Shown: positions 1 to 12,554, counted from the stretch's first letter. The stretch is DNA of 64,000 bases from Saussurea involucrata (GCA_033807775.1 CM066326.1:91798873-91862872); one strand, 5' to 3'. Notes: generated by a model from the sequence alone, not told the origin. Numbers and translations are program-made.

Positions 1-584
1 TGATCCCATTGTGCGAAATGGGTGATCTCGGCCATTAGTTGGGCGGTCCGACTCGGGGGAAAGAACTTTTGAAGGAATGCAGCCTTCAATTGTGCCCATG
101 TGGTGACCGAATCTGGCTGGATGCTCTCGGTTCATGCTTCGGCTCGGCCTTTGAGGGAGAATCCAAATAATCGCAGCTTGATGGCATCTTCGTTCATGCC
201 ATTGATCTTGAAAGTGTTGCAAACCCGCTCAAATGCACGAAGGTGTGCATGAGGGTCTTCTGTCGGTGTCCCTCCATACTGGTTTTGTTGCACCATCACG
301 ATGGTGCTCGGCTTCAGCTCGAAGTAGTTTGCCCCAGTAGCGGGCGCTTGTATGCCTATTCGGGCCGCCACCACATTCGGATCGGCGAACGACCGCATAG
401 GACGTCTCGCAGGAGGTGGTGGTGGGTTGTTGCGAGGCGGATCATTACGTGGAGGTCTCTCGTCGTCAGACATTTCGACTTTCAGATTTCTTCTCGCTTT
501 CGCTTCTTTACGTAGCCGACGAGCGGTTCTTTCTATTTCCGGATCGATTGGCTCGATTCCTTTCCCTCGGGTTACCTTTGGCAT
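1..584 (-). pseudogene. gag: Athila-type Ty3 retrotransposon gag, 5' part, interrupted
   Basis: Reading from 584 leftwards, a start codon follows the primer site and leader and opens a basic N-terminus (RGKGIEPIDPEIERTARRLR). A proline-rich linker comes next, then the gag core with FELKPSTIVMVQQNQYGG, EDPHAHLRAFERVCNTFKING and AIKLRLFGFSLKGRAEA. That order is typical of Athila/Tat-lineage gag, the structural protein that packages element RNA. An in-frame TGA at 132-134 sits where the family has a tryptophan; the frame then stays open to position 1 and keeps gag-like residues (FFPPSRTAQLMAEI), so one substitution broke the gene. The rest of the element lies left of the window. The Athila assignment rests on remembered family motifs. 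Confidence 0.85.
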
Positions 585-729
585 AAACCACTAGCACCTG
601 AAGAGAAAATAACAAGCTTAGCAATCCAGAAATTCAAAGTGATGAAATAAAATACGAAATAAATAAATAAAATAAAAATGTCCAATCTAATAGCGCGTAT
701 AGCTAGTAGTGCTATTAGCTGCAACTAGC

Positions 730-747
730 TCCCCGGCAACGGCGCCA
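730..747 (-). other. Primer-binding site for tRNA-Asp
   Basis: The plus strand reads TCCCCGGCAACGGCGCCA, the 3' end of plant tRNA-Asp(GUC) including CCA. The minus-strand element therefore has an 18-nt exact primer site. It lies 6 nt inside the LTR boundary at 754, as expected for Athila-type elements, and fixes element orientation. Confidence 0.9.
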
Positions 748-753
748 AAAACT

Positions 754-2100
754 TGACACGAGTTTTTGACACCCCGCGAAATCTAACCGCAAGTGTACGG
801 GTCGAATCAAGTAATAGTGTACGGAAGTACGAGTATCGAATCCACGGGAACTAGGAACTAAATATCACAATTACTACAAGAACTATTAATTGGACTGTCA
901 AATTTGGAGATTTGGTTTTATAACTAATTACTTGCATAAATTAAAATCAAACAAACACCAGACAACTAGTAAGCAGTTTTGGAATTCAGATGGAGAAACA
1001 GTTGAGGGTTGGATATCCTTAGGTTTCACATATGAATATCAGACTAATGACAAATACCAGTTAATTCCGTTAATGACTACTCAACCTTGATCTAACCATT
1101 GCTCTCTCTCAAGTAACAACAGTTATATGTGTAACAACATGATGCTTTCTCAAGCTACCATGAAGTTTATTTCGAAAACAAATACAAGATTAATCTCTCG
1201 ATCTCACCTTATATAGTTCAAAACACATTAAGCGTAGGTTATTATGAGACTAAAGTTTACTCGGTATATCTCTATACTTTCTTACTTTAGACATGTAATT
1301 CCTAATTCTAGATCTCAATTGATTCTCTCGAACATAATTGACAACAATAAAACAATTGCAAGTTAGCTACGCTTACAAAGGCATTAAGAACAAAATCACA
1401 TGCATTCATTAAATCGGAAAACTGATAAAAATCATTCGTCATCCATCATATGTTCAATCCTAATTCAATCCAACCCCCAACATCTTAAAGTTAGTTCATG
1501 ATGTTGGGGGATTCATACACAAAAGAAAGAGAAACAAAAGTGAAAGTGAACATGGTAACGTGATCGTGGTGAATGTGTAAGATGAATTGATGAACTCCCT
1601 TTCCCCGTGTTGAAATCTCCTTTGCGTCTTGAACGATCCTTCGATTGATTCTCGATCTTCGCTCCAAACGGTGTCACGTGGCTCTGAAAATCGCCCTCGA
1701 ACTGCTCCCAATCGTCCGCCGTAAGTTGGATACCGAAAAAGTGACCTAAATCCCGACTTATAAAACTGAAACTCGACAACAGAGGGATACGCGACTTTCC
1801 CCGCGACTTGCAAGTCGCGTGGGAAGTCGCGCGCTATGCAGAAGGCCTTCTGGGTCGGTTCTGGTTCGCGGGTCGGGTCCTGGTTCGGTCGCGGGTCTTG
1901 GGCTTGGCTTTTGGGCTTCCGTTAGGCTTCGTTCTGACTCGTTTTGGGCTCTTTTTAGCTTCTGTTTCCGAGGAATGCCGCCTTTTATATAACCTGCGTA
2001 AATCACTCAATAAACCATAAAATACCCGCCTTTTTACTTGAGTACAAGCCAATCTCGTTGGTTTGAGAACCGAAAATAACGCCAAAAAGTGGCGTTATCA
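754..2100 (-). mobile_element. 5' LTR of the Athila-type element
   Basis: The LTR ends are read as TGATAACGCC (minus strand at 2100) and GTGTCA (at 754), giving 1347 bp beside the tRNA-Asp primer site. It holds only short frames with no recognisable protein. The matching 3' LTR lies beyond the left edge, so the boundary at 2100 rests on the TG...CA ends. The element appears inserted into the retrotransposon at 2101-8045. Confidence 0.75.
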
Positions 2101-5039
2101 ATCACCTACCTCAAATAGGTTACCGCGCATTTATTATCTTAATTACAAAGGCCATCATCCCTTAACCGATACCATTCAGTCTACGGTATTATCACACGTG
2201 AAATACTCAAGCTTCCACCGTCGAAGTGCTACACGCATTTACTCTTAACCGGGTTACTTACCCTTTCTAAGGTCCTAACGAGTTCAAGGTTTTCAAGTGC
2301 GTTATTCCAGAAATATGCCACTCAACAAAGCCTTTCATAAAAAAAATCTCAACACAAAGATTTTCACGTCACATAAATCGTACGCATAGAAAACTACTAT
2401 CAAATCGGTAGTTACGCAAAATGGACACGCTCGTCCCACATATGAAAATCATGTTGAAAATTATTTCATTGCAGTTCAGTTTTCCCACAAAACGCAAAAG
2501 CAAAATAAAAAATTTCTTTAAAATGAACGCCACGGTTCTAGTATGGATTGACTCACGACAGGCATGTAAAGTGACTGCTCGACCTTAAACGGGATGCAAC
2601 ACAAGGTGTGCACGTATTTCAAAAGAGTCCAAACGACATTTGACTCCAAATTCTTTTCTGACCATAAAATCGTATGGGACCAGGTTTCCCCAACACATTT
2701 TGCGGGCGTCAGTTTATTATACAAAAACAAGGAAACAATTCCTACTTACACTTCAGTCAAAACTCAAAACGACTTGTGCAATTCCCCTATTTAAAACAAA
2801 CTCATATGTTTCCATTACTTGAAAACATCGACTAAAACATCATAAAACCTCACATTGGGGTAGGCATGCAAGCTTGTAACATTTCCATTAGAAATTTTCT
2901 TGAAACGAAACAACATGCATCAAATGGTTCGTGACCAGATTTCAAGAGATGAAACTCTTTAAATCAATTTTCCAAAATTCCTCATTCGGTCCTATAATGA
3001 CATTTGAATAAAACGTTTTCCGGCAAAACTTGCACACAACAATGCGTTTGTCCAAAACATACGAGGAAAGAAGTGTTAATAATTTATTGACACAAAAAAG
3101 GGTTCAAACCTATTTTCAAATCTCAAATTGCACCAAGGGTGCGCATCAATGTTCAAAACATAGGTGCTCTCATGCTCCCCAAGTTTAAGCAATTCATTTT
3201 TCTCCAAAATTCTCAACACGGAGCATTTCCATCAAAAGTCTCGTACTAGCAACATAAAACGTTAAAACGACGATGCTTAAAAGTTTATTTATTAAAACAT
3301 CCAAAATCTCCATTTTCTCTAATACCAAAGGCTTACAATTTTTCAAAACGTTCCTCGAATCAAAGTTGACCAGATGTCAACGACTCACACCGTTGTGTTT
3401 TCAAAATGTAAAATATGGCGAACTATGCATGATTTCCATAACACCAAAACACCATTTGACCAAATGGTCATCATTTATACGATGAGTTAATAAAATAATT
3501 CCACTCGTGTTTCGTTTAACAAAGTGTCGAGAAACAATGGTTACCAAGCTATGCATATCCCTAAGTCGATATAACGCATTTACATGAAATGATAATAAAA
3601 CATTTAACTGACCAAAAATGCACCAAGCAAGTCATTACGAAATGTCAACAAAATGTTCTTTCATGCATCACTTAAGCCACGTATAAATCAATCCATACAC
3701 TGAACTATATGCAACGAAATACTTAGTAACACAAACCTTTGAAAGAAAAGTTACGCGACACTAGAGTTCCACACTCATCTCTTCTTAGTCGCCTTATGAC
3801 ATACACTTAACTTTTCTCAACAAAACTCGAGTGGGACCAAATGCCCAACATAACTTATAAACCTTTCACATAAGTAATTAAAGTATGCACCTTGTGAAAT
3901 TACACTCACACGACTCAACATGCCGTAAAACAAAACTCCATGAACCTCAATGGACTCAACGACTCCAAGTCAATAAAACGGCGCTAAACATCATGCTTCC
4001 CAAAGCCACAAAGCCAAATTTCTATAAGCAAAATCATAAATGAGACGCCAAAATCCCAAAAATTCCCTTCTCGGGTAATACCCCATAAACAACGTTGTTT
4101 AACAACTCACATTAAACAAATTCCCAAAATAACTTTACATAGATATTGTGGAAGATAACTTTCCGCCCAAACTCTAACATATGTGGAGGAGATCCAAAGT
4201 TAAAGTCACAAGCCGTAGTCATTGCCCAACCTCTTAAACATCATAAAAATATGATTATCATTATATCCGAAACCAATGTTGAACAATAATGAAATAAAGC
4301 AAAACAAATCCCGGCGGAGTTTGCAACTTTCGCAATAAAATGGTTTCATGCACGTTCAAAACCATGATTTGAAATCTTGTGTGTGTGCTAATCATTTTCT
4401 CAAAATTCAAAACACAATCCATATAAGGATTGGAAACACAAGAAATAGTTGATGCAATTTATTTTCACAACAACTTTGTGCATGACTTAGTCGGCATTCA
4501 ACGTCTCAACTCATACTCTTCCAAATCTCTCTGGTCCACTATTGTCATCCGGATGCTTTCACCATCTTAAGGTGTGTTGGGAATTACATCAATTAACCTT
4601 ACGGTTTTTCCTCGAATCAAAATCGGCTCAATAAGCCTATGGTTCTAGTCCAACCATCAATCTTGACCCGAAACGGTCTACTTAAAGCAAATATCATGCT
4701 CATCGTCACTCCAAGTGACTAATACTAGAATCGTCCATCTATTCCAACGACTACTAGATTAGAACCTCCTTCACTACCCCAACGATCATCAAATGAAAGA
4801 AATTCAAGTATGCACATGTACTAGTAGGTTTACCATGACACTGGCCAGGTGTCACTATGAACGCACCGTACATGCTTATCCTTGCTACTCTCAACATGAT
4901 TCTCGTTTCTAAAAGCTCCATCAACTTCAAAACATCCTATTTTAAAGTGCCTAAAGGTGAATTTCACTCTCATTTACTTAAACAAGCGCTAGTTTGAGTC
5001 TAGGTATCCAAAATCAACACCTAAATCTCTCAAACTTAT
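2101..5039 (-). mobile_element. Internal region of a non-coding (LARD-like) LTR retrotransposon
   Basis: This 2.9-kb AT-rich stretch lies directly inside the primer site at 5040-5051, where gag should begin. No frame longer than about 70 codons and no gag, protease or polymerase motif is visible on the element's strand. It is most simply the internal part of a large non-autonomous element, cut on its left by the Athila-type insertion. A very decayed gag cannot be excluded. Confidence 0.55.
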
Positions 5040-5051
5040 GCTCTGATACCA
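5040..5051 (-). other. Primer-binding site for initiator tRNA-Met
   Basis: The plus strand reads GCTCTGATACCA, so the minus strand carries TGGTATCAGAGC, the standard plant initiator-Met primer site. It sits 3 nt inside the LTR edge at 5055 and shows the element runs leftwards. Confidence 0.9.
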
Positions 5052-5054
5052 ACT

Positions 5055-8045
5055 TGTAACACCCTAAAATTTGGAACGAGCAACTAAATAAAATTTCAAT
5101 AAATTACCCAACAAGATAAAATCATTTATGCAATTCACTCCTTAATATACCTCGGAATTTAAAACATTATAATTCCCCAATAGAATAACTTAAACGGGTG
5201 TTACTTAACACAACACAAGTTGCTAATTCCAAGTACGTGCGGAAGACTTCACTACTCAAGTCACCTCTCGTGCACTCTACTAGCACTCGCCACTTCACAA
5301 TGTAGCTAGAGCTACCCCAACTTGAGCCTGCTGCACATGCCGACAAATAAAAGGGTTAGGCTTACGCCTAGTGAGTTCAAGCATTTTATCATGACTATAT
5401 AAAAACATAAATCAGGAATTAGTGGTTTTAGTCATGATTCAACAAGTCTTTAATGAAAGTTTGCGACAAAGGTTATCCTTTCCAAAGAGTTCTCAAAATA
5501 GACATAAATGAATCATTTTCCAACGCACCCAAATCTATGGGAATCCTCCCCAAAAGTGTAAAGCGTTTTCCAAAAATGAGTTACGAACCCCAACCCACTC
5601 AAATACGTGAATAAATCTAGTTTAGGCAACTTCAAATACGGTTGACAATACATACTCAACCCGTAAAACATGGAAACCATCCATTTAAATACAATCTTTC
5701 GTTGGAAACATAATACGAAACAAAACTCACGCAACGTAAAATGTATTAAAATCCAAATACCATAGAATAAAACTCCAGCAGTTAAAACGTCCAATAAGAA
5801 TGTAACATAAATCCGTCCATCAATCATGGAAAACAATCCATATGCATGTAATATAATCTCAACAATGTGAATAGATAAATTACCCGAAATCAACACCCTT
5901 CGGTGACGGGGGAGACCCGATCTCATCGGATGTGGCAAACACATAAATTAAACCACGATTAAATAAATGTAAGTAAGCTTCTTGGATGTGGAAAACGGAT
6001 GACATCAACCATACTAGGTCTTTAGTCAATCCTTGGCATCAATCATACTAGATCTTTAGCCCGTCTTAGACATCAACCATACTAGGTCTTTAGTCCATCT
6101 CAGACATCAACCATACTAGGTTTTTAGTCCATCTCAGACATCAACCATACTAGGTCTTTAGTCCGTCTTCGGCATAAACTATACTAGGTCTTTAGCCCCT
6201 CTTAGACATCAACCATACTAGGTCTTTAGTCCAAGCCCTCAAGTTCAACCATACTAGGTCTTTACCTTGGAAAACCCACCATCCAAAACAAGCTTACTTA
6301 ACTTAAAAATTCATACATGACCTCAAAAGAATAACTAATGCATTCAAATCATGTAAACTTCAAATATGATGCAATTCATGCAACTCAAACCCCAAGCCCA
6401 CGCCGAGCTTATTGAAAATCGGGCGAATGCCCTCGAGACTCAACCGAGTCCAAAACCGAGCCCTCTGCTCAAAAGATCTAATGATCATTTATCAATATCA
6501 ATTCATGCAAATGAAATGCATCTAACTCACATCATGCAACACACGCTCCGAGACATGATAATCTCACAACCCCTTCATTGCCACCTTCCCAATGAAGTCA
6601 AATCATATATGCATATATATATGTACACGTATATGCAACTCTTTTATTACTCGACAATGCATATAACTCACTAAGGTTCATTAGTCCCAAATGTACTAAG
6701 AATAAATCATCAAACGGTCTTCACACATAAGACCAACACTTAAACCGGCACGTATTCGAATAAAATGCAATTAAGCATATAACACATCCAAGACTCCATC
6801 TCGAGTCACTAAAAACGGCAAACACTCAAAAGACCCGTTTGAGTATAAATCAAGCCTTTAAGGCCAAAGTAAACGTTTGGTTAAATATGTGTCACTCACA
6901 CGGTTACGTAAACCCAAATGCATCGTTACCCAAAATCTTTATCTTTTAATTCCTCAATAGGCCATCGGCCCCAAAATAAAGGTTTACAACTCTTAAAACA
7001 TTCACATGGTCGGATTGACCAAAATCCCCAACTCACACGTTCACACTTTAAAATGTGCCACATCATAGTTATCACATAATCACAAAGCACTAAAAGTGAA
7101 TTTTGACCAAATAACCTTCACTTATGCAATAAATTAACAAAACCTCTTTCGCTCGTGATTTATTCATCAATCACTCAAAATCCCCAAATATGGGTGTTTT
7201 TACAAGATTTGTAAAGTTCAACACTTTGATTAATCAAAACCCACTAATTAACTCAACAAGTGATAATTTCATATAAAGCACACAAATACTTTAAAGGAAA
7301 CATTTTGGCATGTACAAAGTTTTCACAAAGCAACTTGAACTCACCTTGCTAGATTTAGGCTAAATCTAGATTTTTTCCCAAACGCTCCCTTGAAGAACTT
7401 GAATCCTCAAGCCCACAACTTCCAAAAACTTAGATCCACAAGTTTCCAACCATAAATAATCATCCCCAAACACTTATATATGTTTTCTCTAACATAAAAC
7501 ATCCAAAAATCACCAAAACACCAAAACCCTAACTTCTTAGATGAAGAAAAGTGAGAAGTTTACCTCAACCACCACCAAATACTCTTGGATCATCCAACAT
7601 ACTTAAAAAATCTTCCTAGATCCTTGAAGAGCTCTCAAAAACGAAACCGTGGCAACTTGAATCACTCAAATCGGAGTTGGGATGCAAAAGTTATGAAGAA
7701 ATGAAGTTTGAAGCTGAAAATCGCGTCTTAATACACCAGATCTGTTCCCGCGGTTTGTCCCGCGACTTTGAAGTCGCGTGGAAAGTCGCTCGCGTCCCAC
7801 TCCAGAGGCTTACGAGGTTTAGGCTGCGGCCTCCTTTTGGGTCCGATACTGATTTGGCCGTAACTTCTTCGTTATAGCTCCGTTTTCGCTTCGGAAAGAA
7901 CCGTTTGACTCGTATTCAAATTCCTCATCCAACAATACCATAAAATCTAAGATTTAAACCAAAATTCTATTTGTCATAATTTTCTTAAAAGATCGGTTTT
8001 CCCCTGATTCAAAATTGGACCTATCTGGAAATTACGGGTGTTACA
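5055..8045 (-). mobile_element. 5' LTR (about 3 kb) of a Tekay-like Ty3 element
   Basis: The LTR starts TGTAACACCC and ends GGGTGTTACA, giving 2991 bp with matching inverted ends. Long LTRs with these ends and an iMet primer site suit Tekay/Del chromoviruses. It contains a 34-bp tandem array (6003-6268) and a GC-rich segment near 7740-7900. It interrupts a LINE reverse-transcriptase gene at 8046. Confidence 0.8.
6003..6268. repeat. 34-bp tandem array inside the LTR, about 8 units
   Basis: Each unit carries the core ACCATACTAGGTCTTTAG followed by a variable 12-16 nt. About eight imperfect copies run without unique spacers. Such arrays are common inside long plant LTRs and may modulate the element promoter; no function is shown. 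Confidence 0.85.
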
Positions 8046-8543
8046 GATGTAACCCCGTCTATGCTCTTATTCCACCATCTACCCACTTGAGACCACAATT
8101 TTTTTACCTCTTTACACCCTACAAGAGCGTGATCAATACATTCTATCAAATTCCCGCATCTTGGGCACAAAATTGAGTCAAGATCGATCCCCATTTCATT
8201 AAGCGCTGACCGGCTCAGAAGTCTCCCCAACTTTGCCCTCCAAACAAAAATATTTACTTTTTTTGGAATCCATGGACACCATAGGGTAGTCCCCGAATTG
8301 ACCCCTTGTCCCCCGCTCCCCTCATCAATCAAACCCCGAAGCTTTTTTACACTAAATCCTTTTTCCTTGTCAAACTCCCATTCCTATATGTCTTTACATC
8401 CTCTTGATGGTTCCCAATTTTGTAACCTCCTATGTAACTCCTCCAATTCACCCCATTCTCTTCCTCTTAGCGGTCGCCTCCACTCCCACACCCACTCCCA
8501 ACGGTTATCACTCCACTTTCCCCTATCCGCGATTTTTGCCTTA
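8046..8543 (-). pseudogene. LINE reverse transcriptase 3' fragment (zf-RVT region)
   Basis: The minus strand encodes the C-terminal zinc-binding region of plant non-LTR retrotransposon polyproteins: WIPKKVNIFVWRAKLGRL, then CPRCGNLIECIDHALVGC with a Cys/His pattern. The frame continues upstream through FDKEKGFSVKKLRGLIDE and a tryptophan-rich stretch. A TAG at 8384-8386 interrupts it where a tryptophan fits (KDI-stop-EWEF). The 3' end is cut by the LTR element at 8045, and the 5' side fades into a MITE near 8544. It is a dead fragment and gives a relative age: LINE first, LTR element later. Confidence 0.85.
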
Positions 8544-9033
8544 ACGCCACAACAATGAAATTTCATTCCAATTGCAAATGGGACACATCAGCTTTGCAAT
8601 TATCTTGAAATTATCTCCCACAACAATGAAATTTCACCCACTTTCTAAAGTGACACCTCATCATAAAAAACTATATTTTAATCAAATAACAACAAAACTA
8701 CAATTAAATACTATTTACTATAGTTTAATATGAAATATTTTATTAATTAAATAACTATAATTAAATACTCTCTACAAAACTACAATTAAATACTATCTAC
8801 AAAACATGATTTGACATAAAGCAATTTCTAATTTAGAAATTGTTCCCTACAATTTCTTATACTATTCACTGCCACAGCAGCAAAAAGTACTGATTTGACA
8901 TTTGCAAATTACCAAAACCAATTTCTAATTTAGCAATCATACTCACAACCACTACAATTTCTAACTTAGCAATCCTACATGACACTTTTGCAATCCAAAT
9001 GAAATCTTAATGAAATCCTTGTTGTGGATGCTC
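8544..9033. mobile_element. Tourist/Harbinger-like MITE, copy 1 (left end lost)
   Basis: Nearly all of this segment matches the element at 52110-52605, including ACAACAATGAAATTTCATCC at the left and CTTGTTGTGGATGCTC at the right. Copy 1 lacks the outer left terminus. Its right end is followed by TTA, a 3-bp target typical of PIF/Harbinger elements. No coding capacity. Confidence 0.75.
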
Positions 9034-9036
9034 TTA

Positions 9037-9272
9037 GGGTATCCACAATGATGAAGTTGTATGAATAACTTGAAAAAATAAAAGTATATAAAAAAATTGT
9101 TGGGCCCACCATAATGTACTTTCTCTCTCTATTGTCTCTCACATTTATTTTTTCAAACACTTGAGGAACATCAGGTCTTTGATAAGTAAAGTCTTTTTCA
9201 AGTTTTTCTTCAATTGTCGAGCATTTTTCAAGTCATCTTCAAGCCATCTTCACACAATCATTGGAGATGCTC
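9037..9272. mobile_element. Tourist-like MITE abutting copy 1
   Basis: The termini GGGTATCCACAATGAT and, inverted, GAGCATCTCCAATGAT form degenerate inverted repeats. TTA occurs on both sides (9034-9036 and 9273-9275). The left TTA is also the right target motif of the preceding MITE. No coding capacity. Confidence 0.65.
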
Positions 9273-9669
9273 TTATGAAAAACTCTTAAAAATAACCTCT
9301 AAAGCTTCATGCACTGCTATTTAATGATAATTACTTAAAATCTCTTAAAAACAACTAATTAAGCTTTATGTACTGTTTTTAATGTTAATTACTTGATTAA
9401 TAGTTATCTCTAACAATCTTCAAATCCTTAAATCGTGGACTCTTATTAATTAATTCTTATCTCTAACTACTTTCAAATCCTCAAATAATGAATTCCTTAA
9501 AAATCGTCATTCTTTAAACAAATTTATAAAAAAACATGACCGTTTTCTCAAAACCACACATTAAAATAAATTAGAACATTAAAACCAAGATATATCACGC
9601 TGCATTGTACGAGTAAACTTATAGTAAATATAAATTGAATAACAGTATCCGTGTGTTTTTCATGCTATA
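9273..9669. other. AT-rich stretch without recognised features
   Basis: I see no coding region. A partial repeat of AAAACTCTTAAAAATAACC-type sequence occurs twice (about 9279-9300 and 9337-9358), probably decayed transposon DNA. Confidence 0.5.
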
Positions 9670-9678
9670 TAATTTGAA

Positions 9679-10343
9679 GGGAAATTGCCTCAAATAGCCA
9701 TTCCACACCAATGGTTTCTCCAAATAACCACTTTGATAACCTTATTCCTAAAATAGCCAAAACTTACGCACAGAGTTTTCTGTGCGTAAACAGAGAACTC
9801 TGTGCATAAGCTTTTTTAATTTTTTGGAGGAAAATTAAACTTACGCACAGAGAACTCTGTGCGTAAGTTTTGATTTTTTATTTTTTTTAAGAAGGAATCA
9901 GATTCTAAATTCAGTGATTTGACAAAAAAAAAAGAATAAAACAGAACACTTTACAGTCGATTTGATTTGAGAAAGAAATATATATATATTTTTTAAAAAT
10001 TAAATAAATCTTTTGTACAAATTTAAAACAAATTGTATAAAAATATTTTGGAACTTATAACAATTTTATAAAAATCATCATGCATAAGTTTTGATTTTCC
10101 AACGTGGAGCTTACGTGGTGCATATGTGGAGTTTACGCAGACATGTAGGATGAGAAACTTACGCAGAGAGTTCTCTCTGCGTAAGATTTTTTAAAAATCA
10201 TTTTTTTTAATTTTTTGGGAGAAAAATCAAACTTACGCACAGAAAACTCTGTGCGTAAGTTTTGGCTATTTTAGGAATAAGGTTATCAAAGTGGTTATTT
10301 GAAGAAACAATTGGTGTGGAATGACTATTTGAGGCAATTTCCC
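9679..10343. mobile_element. Mutator-type MITE with internal palindromes
   Basis: The element starts GGGAAATTGCCTCAAATAG and ends with the inverted copy; the inverted repeats extend about 110 bp. An exact 9-bp target duplication, TAATTTGAA, lies at 9670-9678 and 10344-10352. Inside are several perfect or near-perfect palindromes built on ACTTACGCACAGAG (9763-9788, 9840-9868, 10158-10185, 10231-10260). No coding capacity. Confidence 0.9.
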
Positions 10344-10456
10344 TAATTTGAAGGTGTTCAAATAGGAATAAATAAATTATTTTTTATTCAATTGAAATAT
10401 CATTTGGCAGACCAACATTGACCACACGCAGACATATATATATATATATATATATA

Positions 10457-10648
10457 TAGGGGTGTAATCAAATGAGAACTAATTTGTTTGTGAGAACTGT
10501 GAGAACCAGTTTCAGCCACAAAAAATAGGGGTAGATGGTTAAAAAGAAAAGAAAATTAATAAAGATAATAAAATAAAATAAAATGAATGGCTGAAACTGG
10601 TTCTCACAGTTCTTACATCTAATTAGTTTTCTCTTGAATGACCCCCTA
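10457..10648. mobile_element. MITE inserted in a (TA)n tract
   Basis: Inverted termini TAGGGGTGTAATCAAATGAG and TAGGGGGTCATTCAAGAGAA surround a core with a second inverted repeat (GAACCAGTTTCAGCCA/TGGCTGAAACTGGTTC). Both flanks are TATATA runs (10434-10457, 10647-10659), so it sits inside a TA microsatellite, like the element at 49738. Confidence 0.7.
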
Positions 10649-10659
10649 TATATATATAT

Positions 10660-12267
10660 TGATTTGAAGGGTCCGTCGTTGTCACCGCGATAATGACGTT
10701 TGAATATATTTTGATTTATATATTTAATTTAAGAATTTAAATTTCAGGTTTTTTTAACATGTCGCATAAGTGTCATATTTATCAAGTATATATCCGTATT
10801 TTACATGATGTCACAAAAACGTTGTTCTTGATTTGACCTAGCTAGTAAAATACATATCTGTTAAGTCAAAAAATTTAGTTAATAAGAATTGTTGTGGTTA
10901 AATAATGTAGATGATGTCTTCAGCACCATAACTCGTTTCCAAACGAATTGAAGAAGGAAAAAAAATTATGATGAACAAATAAAGCAAGAAGTAGCCGATA
11001 TTGTATCCAGGGATATCTTTATCGTTTGTTTTTCATTGCTCTTTATAGATGTCATGCATTAAACTCGTCCAATCGATTGAATGGCAATAATACAATTATT
11101 GTACAGATTTGTTGAAAAAAATAGCGTAAATCCGTAAAAGACATGCAAAAAACACGTGAAAATACATAAATCTTGAAAAATGCAAAGATACATGGTAAAA
11201 ACTTCTGTATTTACAAACAGAGATTGAAACTGCAACATTTCATACTTCATGGGCTAGGTTCGCAACTACGAACCTGGGTTTTTACAAATACGGGTGAAAA
11301 CCTAACATTTCAAACTTCATGGGCCAGGTTCGTAACTGGAACCTGGGTTTTTACGAACAAGGGCTGGTTTTGTAAAATATGGGTGGCCTTATGCATGAGT
11401 TTATATATGCAATGAGTTTTGACGAAGATATTAGCTATTTCAATCTTTATATATATTAAAACAAAACCTTGAGATGATGATATGACATCATGAGATTCAA
11501 GAATTCATCAAATGGTGAATTTTGGTGGATTCTTCATTGTCCCACATTGGTAGTAAAAGTAAAAAGTTGGAATAGCGATGACTATATAAAGACCAAGATA
11601 TATGTTGAATATATTCATCCAAATTTTGATCCACTTTTTAGGTTAAATAGTTATATTTTATTAACGTGACGAAACATTTTATGTGATAGTTAAATATTTT
11701 GAGAAAAGTTTATCATTACCGCGCAACACTCGATGGACAAGATTAGTGTTTTTAAGAAGAAAGTGGTAAAGAGATCAAACCATTTTCAGGCGATAACTAA
11801 AAGAATTGATTTTCCTAAATTTTACATTTGAGATTATCTCAAAAAATGTGATACATAGCTAGATTCCTTGGAATAAAATGTCCAAATTATAAAATTAAAT
11901 GTAGGGGTAGACATGTAAAATCTGATTTTATAGGTTATAGGTGTCCTACAATAGATTTTCCCTAATAAGACAAGAGACAACAATTTACTTCCTTTATTTT
12001 CCCATAATAATCTATAACTTATATATGAATTACATAAATAATTCAAAAAATAATATGTAATTAAAAGTATATGAAAATTACATTTAACTTTAACATCTTG
12101 GTAGAAATGGATAAAAAATTAATTTATTTTCCATACAGTAAGTTGTAGAGAATTATTTAAATTTGAAGTTTTCTATTTCAATAAACAATATAGAGAACAA
12201 AAAACTCACTCTCTATTTTAAGGAATCTGTTAGAAATGCTTTACTAGCTAAAATTTCAATGCTCACC
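10660..12267. other. Intergenic AT-rich region upstream of the kinase gene
   Basis: No coding region is recognisable. An imperfect duplication of about 75 bp occurs at 11231-11370 (shared CTTCATGGGC and GAACCTGGGTTTTTAC). The rest looks like decayed intergenic DNA. Confidence 0.5.
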
Positions 12268-12270
12268 TAA

Positions 12271-12554
12271 GGGGGTGTTTGTTTACCTCTTAATAGTTCC
12301 ATTAAGAGACAACATCTGAATCGTTAAGAGGTAAATCCTGTTTGGCAAAAAAAATGTCTGTCTCTTAATGGTTTTAAAACCCTCTGAATGATTTAGCATC
12401 CCAGACCTCCCTTAACCATTCAACATCCTGATTTCATTCTAAACAATTACCAAACAACCATATATCATTTTACATTATATCATAAAAGTCTTTTAATCAT
12501 TCTGACCACTTAATCATTCTGCACCAAACCATTCAACAATGACCAAACAACCCC
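12271..12554. mobile_element. Tourist/Harbinger-like MITE (mate at 61261-61543)
   Basis: Starts GGGGGTGTTTGTTTACCTC and ends CAAACAACCCC. The same sequence occurs inverted at 61261-61543, including AAGAGGTAA and AACCATTCAACA motifs. Flanks TAA (left) and TTA(A) (right) suit a PIF/Harbinger target. It lies about 450 bp upstream of the kinase transcript. Confidence 0.75.

Noticed and set aside
730..747. 3' end of a tRNA-Asp gene
   Set aside because: Only the last 18 nt match and they sit at an LTR edge, so this is a retrotransposon primer site.
5513..5944. 143-residue minus-strand protein
   Set aside because: Lies inside the 3-kb LTR, shows no family motif, and the composition looks like chance translation of AT-rich DNA.
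6003..6268. CRISPR-like array of regular repeats
   Set aside because: Plant nuclear DNA, imperfect units without unique spacers, lying inside an LTR.
6366..6674. 102-residue plus-strand protein
   Set aside because: Inside the LTR, low complexity, no recognisable domain.
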